Below, piece by piece: positions 24,632 to 33,006 of a DNA stretch of 36,420 bases; the first letter of the stretch is position 1, and every line of letters starts with the position of its first letter. Under the pieces are notes generated by a model. That model saw only the letters and a list, made by a program, of their open reading frames with translations, ran no database searches and was not told the DNA's origin. Where the stretch lies: the NCBI GenBank assembly GCA_029564115.1, contig JAKQQP010000225.1, forward strand, positions 1 through 36,420. Direction: 5' to 3'. The DNA comes from Candidatus Rifleibacteriota bacterium. Lineage in GTDB: Bacteria > Riflebacteria > Ozemobacteria > Ozemobacterales > Ozemobacteraceae. The translations under genes and the position numbers were made by a program.

Positions 24632-26239
24632 TCAGTCGAACCTGGGTTTTGGAATACTTTTGACCACGCCCTTCGGCATCTTGTATTTGGTGCCGGAAGG
24701 TGTAGTTTTTATGCGCCCCTCGATGGTCGGGCAAACGACCTGCGAATCACGCAGATACTTCAGAAATATGTCGGATGACATGAGCCCGGTCGATTCAACC
24801 TGAGCCGCATCGGTGAACGAAACCAGACCATTGCCGCCGTTTGCGAGAAAGTCGATGGTGACGACCGTATACATTTTTTTGTCGTTCAAAGGTCGACCCT
24901 GGAAGGAAATTCGGGGCACCGCGCCAGTGTAGTCTACGTGCAATCCTTCAGAAACCTGTAAAAACCCGCCGAAGCCCCCGGCTGTAGACATCTGTGCAGC
25001 CACTTCGGCAAACACTCTGCGCAATGCCTCGCCGCTCATGGTCAGACGCATCAGGTAATTATCAAAGGGCAGCACATTCAAGACATCGCCTACGGTAATC
25101 GTGCCCTGAGTGATTGAGCTTCTGATGCCACCGCCATTAACCAGGGCCATATCTGCCGGAATTCTGTCTTTGAAGCAATCGGCCAGAAGGTTGCCCAGGT
25201 TTGTTTCGATACTTCTGACATCGTTTCGCTCGCCGTTAAGCAGAACTTTTGCTTCTGCCACGGGAGAAGAAACTTTTTCCTGAATCTGGTTCCAGAGGTT
25301 GTTGACCTTTTCGAAAATTGGACGATCTTGAGAAATAGATGAACTCATCGGCACCAGACCGGCCGCACTCACCTCTACAGGGCGATTGGAGTTGCGGTGA
25401 TAAGTTACGTCATAACGTGTCACAAACTGGCCCCATTCGCCCGGCTGCGACATGAACCTGTGCCCTCTCGGGCCGGTAACTACTGCAGGCGGGTCTACGG
25501 CAAGATGGGTGTGCCCACCAAGAATGCCGTCAAGTTCGGGGAATTCTTCGAAAAGCTGAAGTTCGCGATCCCAGCCGAGGTGCGAGAGAAGAAGAATCAT
25601 ATCTGGTTTGGCCTGCTTTATTTCGGGCAGATAGGCACGCAGCGTGGCGGCAGCATCACAAACATCGAAATCGTTTACGAAGACCGGCTGCACAATCGTT
25701 TTAAGCTCTTCAGGTACCATGCCGATGATGGCAACTCTGACTTTTTTGTTTTCCGGGCCGACTTCGCTGATTACATAGGGTTTAATCTTAGCCTGCAGCG
25801 CCGGTATTTTCTTAAATTGAATATTGGCCGCCAATATGGGGAATCTGGCGTAAGCAAGAGCCTCGGCAAGCGCTTCCTGGCCGTTGTCGAATTCGTGGTT
25901 ACCAAGAGTCATAGCGGCATAACCGGTCTGGTTCATAAACTCGATGTCGGGTATACCCTGAAAGAACCGGTAAAAGAAAGTTCCCTGAAAGATGTCGCCT
26001 GATGAAACCATCAGAACATTCCGGCCTTCTTTTTCGATCGCATCTTTATATTTTTTTATTCGTGCATAACCGCCTACAACTTTTCCTTCGGCGTTGTCAA
26101 ACTGCATCAGACGGGCATGCAGATCTGAAGTATGTAGAATTGAAAAATTAATACTTTCGAATTGCTCGTCAGAAAAGGCGAAAAGACAAACTGGAAGCAC
26201 AACCACCAACAGCAGCGATCTGAACAAATGCTTTATCAT
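24632..26239 (-). CDS. Secreted bifunctional metallophosphatase/5'-nucleotidase (UshA-like)
   Basis: This 535-residue exported enzyme would hydrolyse nucleotides (5'-nucleotidase and possibly 2',3'-cyclic phosphodiesterase or UDP-sugar hydrolase activity). It has a signal peptide (about 1-20: KHLFRSLLLVVVLPVCLF). The calcineurin-like domain carries all dimetal motifs: HTSDLHARL, SSGDIFQGT, GNHEFDNG, LLSHLGWD and GGHTHL. The C-terminal 5'-nucleotidase domain has NGGGIRSSI and VLPFDNYL, with the substrate-stacking Phe region. Length is normal. The start was moved to the ATG at 26239, which puts the signal peptide at the N terminus; the longer form would bury it. It may scavenge nucleosides outside the cytoplasm, fitting the purine genes to the left only in a general way. 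Confidence 0.92.
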   Translation of the reverse strand: MIKHLFRSLLLVVVLPVCLFAFSDEQFESINFSILHTSDLHARLMQFDNAEGKVVGGYARIKKYKDAIEKEGRNVLMVSSGDIFQGTFFYRFFQGIPDIEFMNQTGYAAMTLGNHEFDNGQEALAEALAYARFPILAANIQFKKIPALQAKIKPYVISEVGPENKKVRVAIIGMVPEELKTIVQPVFVNDFDVCDAAATLRAYLPEIKQAKPDMILLLSHLGWDRELQLFEEFPELDGILGGHTHLAVDPPAVVTGPRGHRFMSQPGEWGQFVTRYDVTYHRNSNRPVEVSAAGLVPMSSSISQDRPIFEKVNNLWNQIQEKVSSPVAEAKVLLNGERNDVRSIETNLGNLLADCFKDRIPADMALVNGGGIRSSITQGTITVGDVLNVLPFDNYLMRLTMSGEALRRVFAEVAAQMSTAGGFGGFLQVSEGLHVDYTGAVPRISFQGRPLNDKKMYTVVTIDFLANGGNGLVSFTDAAQVESTGLMSSDIFLKYLRDSQVVCPTIEGRIKTTPSGTKYKMPKGVVKSIPKPRFD

Positions 26240-26451
26240 CAGTGCACAAGCTTTCCTTATTGTGATTTTTGTAGATTTTACCCTGAAAAACCTCAATCCG
26301 CAATCCCTTCAGAGTAAATTATTGCATACTGCGCAAATAATGTTGAACCAGTTTTAAAAATAACTCCGGGTTTGATTTGCAATAAGCTGTGACCGACCAC
26401 CGAAAACAAAAAAAGTGCGTGCCCCCGCTCTGCCACAATAAGAATCGAAAT

Positions 26452-27627
26452 TTACCGAATCTCGAGGCCGACCAGAGTGAGGTCATCCTGCGCTGCCGAA
26501 TGACTTGCAAAATCATCGTTCTGGCAGACAATATATTCGACAGACTGCTGCAGACTCTCATATCTGTCGTATACCAGATTTTCAAGCAATCGAGTTTTGC
26601 CAAAAAACTCACCAGCCTGGCTACGGCGTTCGGTAATGCCGTCTGAATACAGATAAATGCGATCTCCGACCCGCAGTTTCAACGTCTGCACTTCAGTGGG
26701 CCCTGATGAATCGAGACCGATAAAAGGCCGACCGCCTTTCAGCATCTCTGGTGCCTGCCCCTGCCTGGCAAATATCGGCTCCGGATGCCCGGCATTAACC
26801 CATTGCACTGTCTGGCCGTCACGACCTATTTCGAGATAGATCATACTGAAATAAAGATCGAATCTTTCGAACGGAAATTCCTGTTCAAGCTTTGCAATCA
26901 ACACAGACATATCATTTGCCGTCTGGTCGCTCGAATCCAGACTGGTGACCATCTGTTGCAGGCTCTGGACAACGGCGACACCCATCATGGCTGGCGCAAC
27001 TCCGTGCCCGGAAACATCGATGATATACGCGGCAACCCGCCCGTCTTTGCGCGTAAAAACATTAAAATAATCTCCACCGACGCTCTCGCAGGGCCTGAAT
27101 TGCCAGGCTGTGCGCACGCCGGCGAACAGCTTCTCCTCAGGAAGAAAACGTTTCTGCAGCCAGGTAGCGGCTTTGAGCCCCTGCTGCAACTCGTCATGCT
27201 GTTGCTTTACCCGACTCAGCAGAGTCTGAATCTGGCCGGCAAGGGCGCTTATCTCATTCAAACCCGTTGTATGAAGATCCCCGATTACCTCACCCCAGCA
27301 GATGACAGTCTCGTCTTCAGCGCACGCAAGCAGCCGGCATGGACGATTGCTCATGGCCATTCTGACAAGCAGGGGCGAGGCATCGCCAGGTGCAATAATT
27401 TCAGACAAAAATATTTTTTTGCCAGCGCCCGTTGCGGGCAAAAAAAGCTCGGTAAAATTTCGACCGACAGGTGCATCGGGTTCTTCCAGAATTTTGCGCA
27501 GACTATCGCTGCATGCCAGAACTCTTCCGTTTTTTGCGAGCTTACAGATAAAAACACGCTCTGAAAGATCCAGCAGTCTGTGCATGCGCTCGGGCAAAAT
27601 GCCACTCAAACCATGAAAATCATTCAT
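26452..27627 (-). CDS. SpoIIE/RsbU-type PP2C serine/threonine phosphatase with PAS-like N-terminus
   Basis: This 391-residue soluble protein has an N-terminal PAS-like sensor (about 15-120, ERVFICKLAKNGRVLACS...), a helical linker (about 120-160), and a SpoIIE-type PP2C domain. All phosphatase motifs are intact: the linker end LQKRFLP, VGGDYFN (D186), DVSGHGVAPAMM (D204), NAGHPEP, YSDGITE and QDDLTLV. Such enzymes dephosphorylate anti-anti-sigma (STAS) proteins in partner-switching pathways, thereby releasing sigma factors. Its ATG overlaps the stop codon of the upstream B12-sensor gene (ATGA), so the two are made together and very likely interact. No STAS protein or anti-sigma kinase is in the window. 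The shorter start at 27627 was chosen over an in-frame one 31 codons upstream because of the overlap and because the extra residues fall inside the sensor gene. Confidence 0.9.
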   Translation of the reverse strand: MNDFHGLSGILPERMHRLLDLSERVFICKLAKNGRVLACSDSLRKILEEPDAPVGRNFTELFLPATGAGKKIFLSEIIAPGDASPLLVRMAMSNRPCRLLACAEDETVICWGEVIGDLHTTGLNEISALAGQIQTLLSRVKQQHDELQQGLKAATWLQKRFLPEEKLFAGVRTAWQFRPCESVGGDYFNVFTRKDGRVAAYIIDVSGHGVAPAMMGVAVVQSLQQMVTSLDSSDQTANDMSVLIAKLEQEFPFERFDLYFSMIYLEIGRDGQTVQWVNAGHPEPIFARQGQAPEMLKGGRPFIGLDSSGPTEVQTLKLRVGDRIYLYSDGITERRSQAGEFFGKTRLLENLVYDRYESLQQSVEYIVCQNDDFASHSAAQDDLTLVGLEIR

Positions 27628-28711
27628 CGGCCCACTTCCTGGCAACCAGCACGGCCGCTTCAAGATCACTGACCACCTCTGCTCCCGGCAGATAGTCTGC
27701 AGCCTCAGGGAAATTGGCAAAAACGAGGCCGCCAGCCAGAATCTTTATCTGGTTGAGTTCGCTATCGTTTTTTAAAGCATCGATTATGCGCCTGGCATGG
27801 TGCAAATGATAAGGCATCGCAATCGAAATGCCAATAAAACGTGGCAAGAGCTTGCGTGCCATGTGCGTCAGATCTGCCAGGGGCATATTGGCGCCAAGAA
27901 AGGTAATTTCCCAGCCATCGCTCTCGAATACGTGCGCAGTCATGCGTGCACCCAGCTCATGCTGCTCATTGGTTGCAGCCGTAATCAAGGCTTTGCCTCG
28001 CCTTGCCATGGCTGCAGGAGTTTTCACCTGCATGTGGGCAACCACCGTCTGGGCAAGCGCACTTGCCATATGCTCTTCTGCTACCGATATTTCGCCGCTC
28101 GCCCATCTGGCACCCACCTCATACATAGCGGGCTGCACCGTATCCCGGTAAAACAGCGAAAGATCTTTTCTCGCGCGAATATTCCGTTCTCCCTGCTCGA
28201 TTGCCGCTGACAGATCCATGTGCAACAGATTGTCAAGAAATATGCGGGCTTTGTTGTCCATATCCGATGACTTCCCGCTTATCTGGCTGACTAACGCCAC
28301 CATTTTTTCGTGACGGGCGATGACCCAGTCATAAACCGGTATAATTTCAGCAGCGATTTCGGCTGGCAGCTCTTGAGCGATAGCCTGTTTCCAGGCAGCC
28401 AGAGCAACCGGAAAATACGCGAAAGAGAAGCCGTGCTGGCTATAGGTTTTATAAACCCATGGTATGCCTGAAGCCAGCAGGCGAAAAGCATTGAGATGAA
28501 AAACGGCAGTCATGAACAAAACGTGATTGCGATGGTTTTCGAACATCAGCTCGATCGAATCGTTGCCGCCAATAAGCGATGCAAGGTCATTGCGCGCCAG
28601 CAGAGCCTGATTAACCCTTTCCGCCAGAATGCCTTTGCGACTGTCGTAAGCATCAGCCGCCACTTGAGAAACAGAAATAATTCCGCCGGTCGATGCCACG
28701 AGTTCATTCAT
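27620..28711 (-). CDS. Cobalamin-binding sensor, CarH-like module without DNA-binding domain
   Basis: This 363-residue soluble protein ends in a two-part B12 module. The helical cap (about 160-235) has the Wx9EH motif of CarH/LitR photoreceptors: W203, then E213-H214. The Rossmann B12 domain (about 237-363) has E249-x-H251-x-x-G254, which supplies the lower axial His, then 41 residues to S296-x-A298 and 28 to G327-G328. This matches DxHxxG-x41-SxL-x28-GG with conservative changes. CarH proteins are adenosylcobalamin-dependent light sensors whose MerR helix-turn-helix binds DNA. Here that is replaced by about 150 residues of unknown helical domain (TAVFHLNAFRLLASGIPWVYK..., VYDWVIARHEKM), with no HTH. 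It is thus a sensor that likely acts on a protein partner, the overlapping phosphatase gene. The ATG has AGAGGG eight bases upstream. Light sensing versus plain B12 sensing is undecided. Confidence 0.88.
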   Translation of the reverse strand: MNELVASTGGIISVSQVAADAYDSRKGILAERVNQALLARNDLASLIGGNDSIELMFENHRNHVLFMTAVFHLNAFRLLASGIPWVYKTYSQHGFSFAYFPVALAAWKQAIAQELPAEIAAEIIPVYDWVIARHEKMVALVSQISGKSSDMDNKARIFLDNLLHMDLSAAIEQGERNIRARKDLSLFYRDTVQPAMYEVGARWASGEISVAEEHMASALAQTVVAHMQVKTPAAMARRGKALITAATNEQHELGARMTAHVFESDGWEITFLGANMPLADLTHMARKLLPRFIGISIAMPYHLHHARRIIDALKNDSELNQIKILAGGLVFANFPEAADYLPGAEVVSDLEAAVLVARKWADE

Positions 28712-28748
28712 GATTTTAACCCTCTTTATGGTAAAAAAAGCCCGAACA

Positions 28749-29096
28749 TTACATACTGACTATACTGTAACCCTCTGCCAGCCACGAAGCGAAACCTGGA
28801 TGGCCGCTCATGTCGTCGAGAAGCGGTAACCCCTGCCGGTTGGCTTCATCGAGAGTACCCATCTTGCTGGCGCAGGCTTTGCAGATACCGGCAAGCAGCT
28901 TTTCAGCGATTACCTTTTCATATTGTTTATGGAATGGGGTTTCGCTTGCTGCCAGCTGGGTAATCAGCTTTGTAGCGCTGCCCTCGATGATCAGCCTAAC
29001 CTGAAACCCCTTGGAATGGAGATCCAGGCAATTGAGAAGAGCATGTGCAAAGCACATCAACTCACCCTGAAAGGCAAAAATTGCAATTTTTTTCAT
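28749..29096 (-). CDS. DsrE-family small protein with CxxC
   Basis: This 115-residue protein fits the DsrE/DsrF/TusD-like fold: the opening strand KKIAIFAFQ, a helix rich in hydrophobics, a VRLIIEGSAT strand, and the conserved ICKACASKMG segment (C72, C75) preceding a GLPLLDDMSGHPGF stretch. Family members carry sulfur as a cysteine persulfide or have simple redox roles; others have no known function. It is the first gene of a minus-strand group with the B12 sensor and the phosphatase, 37 bases before the sensor. AAGGA precedes its ATG. Its link to the sensor pair is unknown; the CxxC pair could respond to redox state or carry sulfur. Confidence 0.8.
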   Translation of the reverse strand: MKKIAIFAFQGELMCFAHALLNCLDLHSKGFQVRLIIEGSATKLITQLAASETPFHKQYEKVIAEKLLAGICKACASKMGTLDEANRQGLPLLDDMSGHPGFASWLAEGYSIVSM

Positions 29097-29179
29097 TTGT
29101 ATCCTTCACGACTTTTCGATTTTGTCGCCACCATTCTAGAGCTGATAGAGTGTTTTGTAAACAGCGCAAATTGAAGAGT

Positions 29180-29207
29180 TTTAATACACATCCCAACTAC
29201 CTGACAA
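29180..29207 (-). promoter_or_regulatory. Candidate promoter for the DsrE/B12 sensor/phosphatase operon
   Basis: On the minus strand, TTGTCA (29202-29207) is followed after 16 bases by ATTAAA (29180-29185), about 85 bases before the DsrE start. It sits divergently from the DtxR promoter within the same 207-base gap, so the two units could share control. Confidence 0.4.
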
Positions 29208-29228
29208 CTATAAAAACGTTTTACAGCT

Positions 29229-29270
29229 TTTAGGTTGGTGATTGACAAAAGTTTCGGAATGCCGTAAGTT
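29229..29270 (+). promoter_or_regulatory. Promoter of the DtxR-FeoA gene with a possible iron-box half-site
   Basis: TTGACA (29242-29247) and TAAGTT (29265-29270) are 17 bases apart, about 35 bases before the start codon at 29304. Just upstream is TTTTAGGTTG (29229-29238), which matches one half of the DtxR/IdeR box (TTAGGTTAG). The other half is poor, so autoregulation is a guess. The ribosome binding site GGAG is five bases before the ATG. Confidence 0.5.
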
Positions 29271-29303
29271 TTCTGTAACTCAAAATTGTCGTCTGGAGTT
29301 ATC

Positions 29304-30053
29304 ATGATTTTGACCGCCAGCCTTGAAGATTACCTTGAAGCGATTTTTCAGATTATCGAAGAGAAACAGGCAGTAAAGCCTAAAGATATCGCCAGGCGTC
29401 TTAACGTCGGTAATTCTTCGGTTACTGGCGCACTGCAGGCTTTAGCGAAAAAAAATCTGATTAATTACGCGCCATACGAGGTTATAACTCTTACACAAAC
29501 CGGGGAAACCACCGCTAAAGACATCATTCGCCGTCATGAGGTGCTGAGCGACTTCTTCACCAGAGTTCTGGCAGTGGAAAAAGCCGAGGCCGACCGTGCT
29601 GCCTGCCAGATGGAACACTCGGTCACCCGCGAAATTCTCGAGCGCTTCGTCGAATTTGTCGAATTCGTAGAAGTTTGCCCAAGAGGCGGAGAAAAATGGA
29701 TCGCCGGCTTCAGTCATCACTGCAATCGCGGCGGCGACCCTGATGCTTGCGAAAAATGCATGACCGACACTCTTGATGAGCTTAAAGAACGCAACCAGAA
29801 AGAAGGCAACGGTTCGACGCTGCACAGCAGACTCGACGAGCTATTTCCCGGTCAGAGAGGAAAAGTTGTCCGAATTAAAACCCGTGGCCACATTGGTCGA
29901 AAAATCCTTGACATGGGCATTACCCCCGGAGCTGTAGTTGAAGTGGAACATACTGCACCGTCCGTTGACCTGATCGAGATCAAGATACGCGGCTTTCACC
30001 TGTCGATGAGCAAAGATGAAGCCCATGGCGTAGAAGTTGAGACTTTAAAATGA
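29304..30053 (+). CDS. DtxR/MntR-type metal-dependent repressor fused to a FeoA domain
   Basis: This is a 249-residue metal-responsive transcription regulator. It has a DtxR winged helix at the N-terminus (about 1-68, SLEDYLEAIFQI with metal-site residues D9 and E12), a dimerisation/metal domain with H78 and C101-QM-E104-H105, and a FeoA-type SH3-like domain (about 172-249). Cysteine at 101, as in DtxR and IdeR, rather than the MntR glutamate, favours iron over manganese. Between domains is an unusual linker with C125, C140, C149 and C152 (C-x14-C-x8-CxxC), which could bind zinc or an Fe-S cluster. The start was moved to the ATG at 29304, with GGAG five bases ahead. Next downstream are a porin and a ferric-reductase-like gene, plausible targets. 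Confidence 0.92.
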   Translation: MILTASLEDYLEAIFQIIEEKQAVKPKDIARRLNVGNSSVTGALQALAKKNLINYAPYEVITLTQTGETTAKDIIRRHEVLSDFFTRVLAVEKAEADRAACQMEHSVTREILERFVEFVEFVEVCPRGGEKWIAGFSHHCNRGGDPDACEKCMTDTLDELKERNQKEGNGSTLHSRLDELFPGQRGKVVRIKTRGHIGRKILDMGITPGAVVEVEHTAPSVDLIEIKIRGFHLSMSKDEAHGVEVETLK

Positions 30054-30130
30054 TTCGATTAAAGGGCGTGATAACTGCCCGGCGCAAAATAGCGCAAAAC
30101 CAGAAGTGTCTGTTTTTTTTTCGCAATTTT

Positions 30131-30158
30131 CAGAACTTTCGGCCTTCCAAAAGTTCTG
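30131..30158. promoter_or_regulatory. Nine-base perfect inverted repeat upstream of the porin gene
   Basis: CAGAACTTT (30131-30139) and AAAGTTCTG (30150-30158) are perfect inverse complements with a 10-base spacer, lying about 50-75 bases before the porin start. No T-run follows, so it is not an ordinary terminator. It has the size of a dimeric-repressor operator. The porin's own ribosome binding site is weak (AAGGA about seven bases before ATG). Confidence 0.45.
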
Positions 30159-30206
30159 GGTTTGATCTCTGAAACGCATTACAAATCTTTTTATTAAGGA
30201 ATTATA

Positions 30207-31358
30207 ATGAAACTGGCCTATCTGACGCTGATTATAACTCTTTTCACATTTTTTAGCCCTGACCATACCGCCGCTCAGGAAACTTCATCGCCAGTAAATG
30301 AAAATGCATGCTGCAGCCCTGATTACAAGCAGGAATCAAGCGGCTTCAAATTTGGCGACATCGAATTTGCGGGCGGAATTACTTCGGTGCTGCAGCGTTT
30401 ATCCGGTGCCAATGACACTTTTGCACCAGACGGACGCCGAACCGAACACTCATGGTCATTTGATCTCGAACTGACCTCACCGGCAGGACGCAACGGCAAC
30501 ATCTATTCACTCTTCGAAGCCGGTATCAATGCCGGCATCGACGATTATCTGCCAGGCTTTTCCGGCTTCAACGGCGATGCCAATGCTGATGGGCACCTGC
30601 GCACCACCGAGATATGGTATGAATATCAGAGAACTGGTAATTCGCCACATTTCAGAGTTGGTAAGATCGACCTGAGTGCCGCCTTTGATACCAGCAGCTT
30701 TGCGAATTGCGAAGTCGATCAATTCATTTCCCCGGCCTTCGTAAACAACCCAACCCTGGAGTTTGCGCCGAAATACAACCTTGGCGCCATTGTCTGGCTG
30801 CCTTTTGCCAACAACTGGGAACTGGTTGCCGGCGTTGTTGACAAGTTCTCGATTTATGAATTGTCTTTCAAGTCTGAGCGATCGGGCCGAAAAGGCAATT
30901 ACCGGGTGTATCGCTGGTTCAATCAGTTCGACCATCAGAGTCTTACCAACCCTGGTGTTGCTGCCGCCAGCAACGACGGTTATGGCTTGTCTTTCGATCA
31001 GGAAATAACCAAAAAGCTGGGAGTTTTCGCCAGATACGGCCGCCAGAGCGATGAGGTCGCTGAAATGGACAAAGCCTGGAGTCTGGGCATGCAATACACC
31101 GCTCCATTCAAAAACCGCAGCAATGATGTAATAGGTCTTGCCTGGGGTCAGGCCTACTTCGGCTCGCCAGGCCAGGCTGCCGCCGCTCTGAATGGCATTT
31201 CTACTGACGCAGAACGTCATCTTGAAGCCTATTACAATTTTCAGGCATCAGAAGACTTCAAAATCACTCCCTCAGCGCAGTGGATAAAAAACGCCGCCGG
31301 CGACAGGGCTAACGGCGAAGCCTGGGTATTCGGCCTCAGAACCCAGATAAATTTTTAA
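30207..31358 (+). CDS. OprB-like outer-membrane porin
   Basis: This 383-residue protein resembles carbohydrate-selective porins (OprB family). It has a signal peptide (about 1-23, ending in the TAAQ region), then a short polar segment with the CC pair (ACCSPDY), and a body of alternating beta-strand patterns with recurring aromatic residues (LEFAPKYNLGAIVWLPFANNWELVAGVV and similar). It ends in a terminal phenylalanine (TQINF), the outer-membrane assembly signal. Its presence shows a diderm envelope. The substrate is unknown; OprB members pass sugars. It stands 150 bases downstream of the metal-dependent repressor with a palindrome between, so iron or metal control is conceivable. Confidence 0.82.
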   Translation: MKLAYLTLIITLFTFFSPDHTAAQETSSPVNENACCSPDYKQESSGFKFGDIEFAGGITSVLQRLSGANDTFAPDGRRTEHSWSFDLELTSPAGRNGNIYSLFEAGINAGIDDYLPGFSGFNGDANADGHLRTTEIWYEYQRTGNSPHFRVGKIDLSAAFDTSSFANCEVDQFISPAFVNNPTLEFAPKYNLGAIVWLPFANNWELVAGVVDKFSIYELSFKSERSGRKGNYRVYRWFNQFDHQSLTNPGVAAASNDGYGLSFDQEITKKLGVFARYGRQSDEVAEMDKAWSLGMQYTAPFKNRSNDVIGLAWGQAYFGSPGQAAAALNGISTDAERHLEAYYNFQASEDFKITPSAQWIKNAAGDRANGEAWVFGLRTQINF

Positions 31359-31653
31359 CCATTTCTTTTTGAACCGAACCGATAGCCAGGGCACTCTGGC
31401 GTTCGATCGCCCGAAAGATTGAATTCAACTGAGTTCAATCCGAAAGCAAAAACTTCACTTTTGCCCCTATGGTTCTTGAGATACTGGCGAATGAACTTAA
31501 GCAGCGATACTCTTACCAAAGCTCCGAAGAAAAACCGAATCTGATAATCAAATCGATGCGCTAATGTGATTTTAGCGGCATTTCTGATTCATTCGGTCCC
31601 AAATTTTCATAAAATCAGGTAATTAAGTCAGCTTCCGGGTTCTACAACCCCGA
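31359..31653. other. Intergenic region between porin and flavocytochrome genes
   Basis: These 295 bases hold no convincing gene. There are several short hairpins: GCCAG...CTGGC at 31385-31400 and GATTGAA...TTCAATC (31418-31424 with 31434-31440). The second is a 7-base perfect stem with a 9-base loop and may end transcripts of one or both convergent genes. No long T-run is seen. Confidence 0.45.
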
Positions 31654-33006
31654 TTAAAAGGCGAATTCCTCGCTGAGGATCGCCCGCGGCGGGTAACCCA
31701 TAGCCAGCAGGTCGCGCCGTATTGCGAGCATCATCTGTGCCGGGCCACACACCATAACCATGGTACCGGGCTGATATTGCGGCATGATTTTTGTCAACAC
31801 CTGTTTGTCGAGCCGACGATGCGCGTCGACGTCGACCGAAGACTCACGAGTAGCGACTGCCACAAATTCGAAGCCGGGAAGAGCCTGGCGCAGGCCGGTA
31901 ATTTCATCAAGGCAGGGTGCCCCGGCCCGGTTCTGAAAAGTCCAGACCAGTTTAACCGGTAGCTGAGATTTTTCCTCGCGAAGCTGTCTGAGAACGCTGA
32001 GCATGGGCGTAATGCCGATACCACCAGCGATCAGAATCAGACGACTGACATCGTGGCGCCAGGGCGAAAACACACCAAACGGGCCGGAAACCCTGGCCTG
32101 GTCGCCAACCCTGACCGAGGCAAGCTGCGATGTCCAGTCACCACTCGTTTTGATCAGAAACTGCAGACCGTCAGCACCGGCAGGAGCCGAAGCAATGGTA
32201 AACGGGTGTTCTTCAGGCCCGGGCCGTTCATTTTCAAAGCTGATAAAGGCAAACTGCCCGGGAATGAATTTAAAAACCTTAGTTTCGCCAGCCGGTTTCA
32301 GTTCGATGCGCCAGATGCTTTCAGCCGCCACATCAGCAGCAGCAACCACAAAGGCCTCGCTGGCAGTGCCCCGGCCCGACCACAACTTTTTTTGTGCGAT
32401 CAGAGTTCCGGCCCATAAAAGCAAGGTCGCCAGCCAGAATGCGGCCAGCCAACCCTTGCGCATCGCCGACTCGATGGCAAACATATGAACCAGAGCGAGA
32501 AAAGCCACCGGCCCGGCATAGCGATGCAGTTGCAGCCAGCTGTCATATTTCAATTCGAGAAACTGGCGCCAGCATGAAGGAACTATGAGCAGCCACAGAC
32601 CGGCGAGGCCGATTCCCCCGAGGGCCTCAGGCCATTGCCCGGCATTGAGCGGCCCGGCACGCTTCAAACCGGAGACATAAATCAGCATCGGGTGCAAAAA
32701 AGCCAGCGTCAGACTGACGATACCAGCCACTCGATGCATACGCAACAGCCGGTCAAGGCCAAACATCCTGTCGAAAATGCGAAAACGCATTGCCAGCAAC
32801 GGTTGTAACAGCATCAGGGCCAGAGCCCAAAGAGCAAAGACGCGGCCGATCATTACCGTAAAAGTTCCGGGTTCTACAGCCGTTTCGCGAAAATAGTGGC
32901 GGGCGCCAATTCTGGCGAGCAGAAGAAACATAGCGACCAGAAGCAGCAATAGCAGATTTTTTTGCCATCTGTATGTCGCCTGGTTATTGCAGGCAATCTG
33001 GTTCAT
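31654..33006 (-). CDS. Ferric-reductase/NADPH-oxidase-like transmembrane flavocytochrome
   Basis: This 450-residue membrane protein has a six-helix ferric-reductase-type heme domain, then a ferredoxin-reductase-like FAD/NAD(P) domain. Candidate heme ligands are two pairs, H91 with H161 and H105 with H174, matching the His-x13-His spacing of the family. The FAD motif is HPFTIAS (267-273) and the NAD(P) motif is AGGIGITPM (327-335). VCGPAQMM and the final EEFAF complete the reductase fold. Electrons would pass from cytosolic NAD(P)H through FAD and two hemes across the membrane, to ferric iron or oxygen as acceptor (undecided). Its ATG overlaps the stop of the upstream small membrane gene (ATGA). 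Near the DtxR regulator, it fits an iron-reduction role, but this is inference. Confidence 0.88.
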   Translation of the reverse strand: MNQIACNNQATYRWQKNLLLLLLVAMFLLLARIGARHYFRETAVEPGTFTVMIGRVFALWALALMLLQPLLAMRFRIFDRMFGLDRLLRMHRVAGIVSLTLAFLHPMLIYVSGLKRAGPLNAGQWPEALGGIGLAGLWLLIVPSCWRQFLELKYDSWLQLHRYAGPVAFLALVHMFAIESAMRKGWLAAFWLATLLLWAGTLIAQKKLWSGRGTASEAFVVAAADVAAESIWRIELKPAGETKVFKFIPGQFAFISFENERPGPEEHPFTIASAPAGADGLQFLIKTSGDWTSQLASVRVGDQARVSGPFGVFSPWRHDVSRLILIAGGIGITPMLSVLRQLREEKSQLPVKLVWTFQNRAGAPCLDEITGLRQALPGFEFVAVATRESSVDVDAHRRLDKQVLTKIMPQYQPGTMVMVCGPAQMMLAIRRDLLAMGYPPRAILSEEFAF

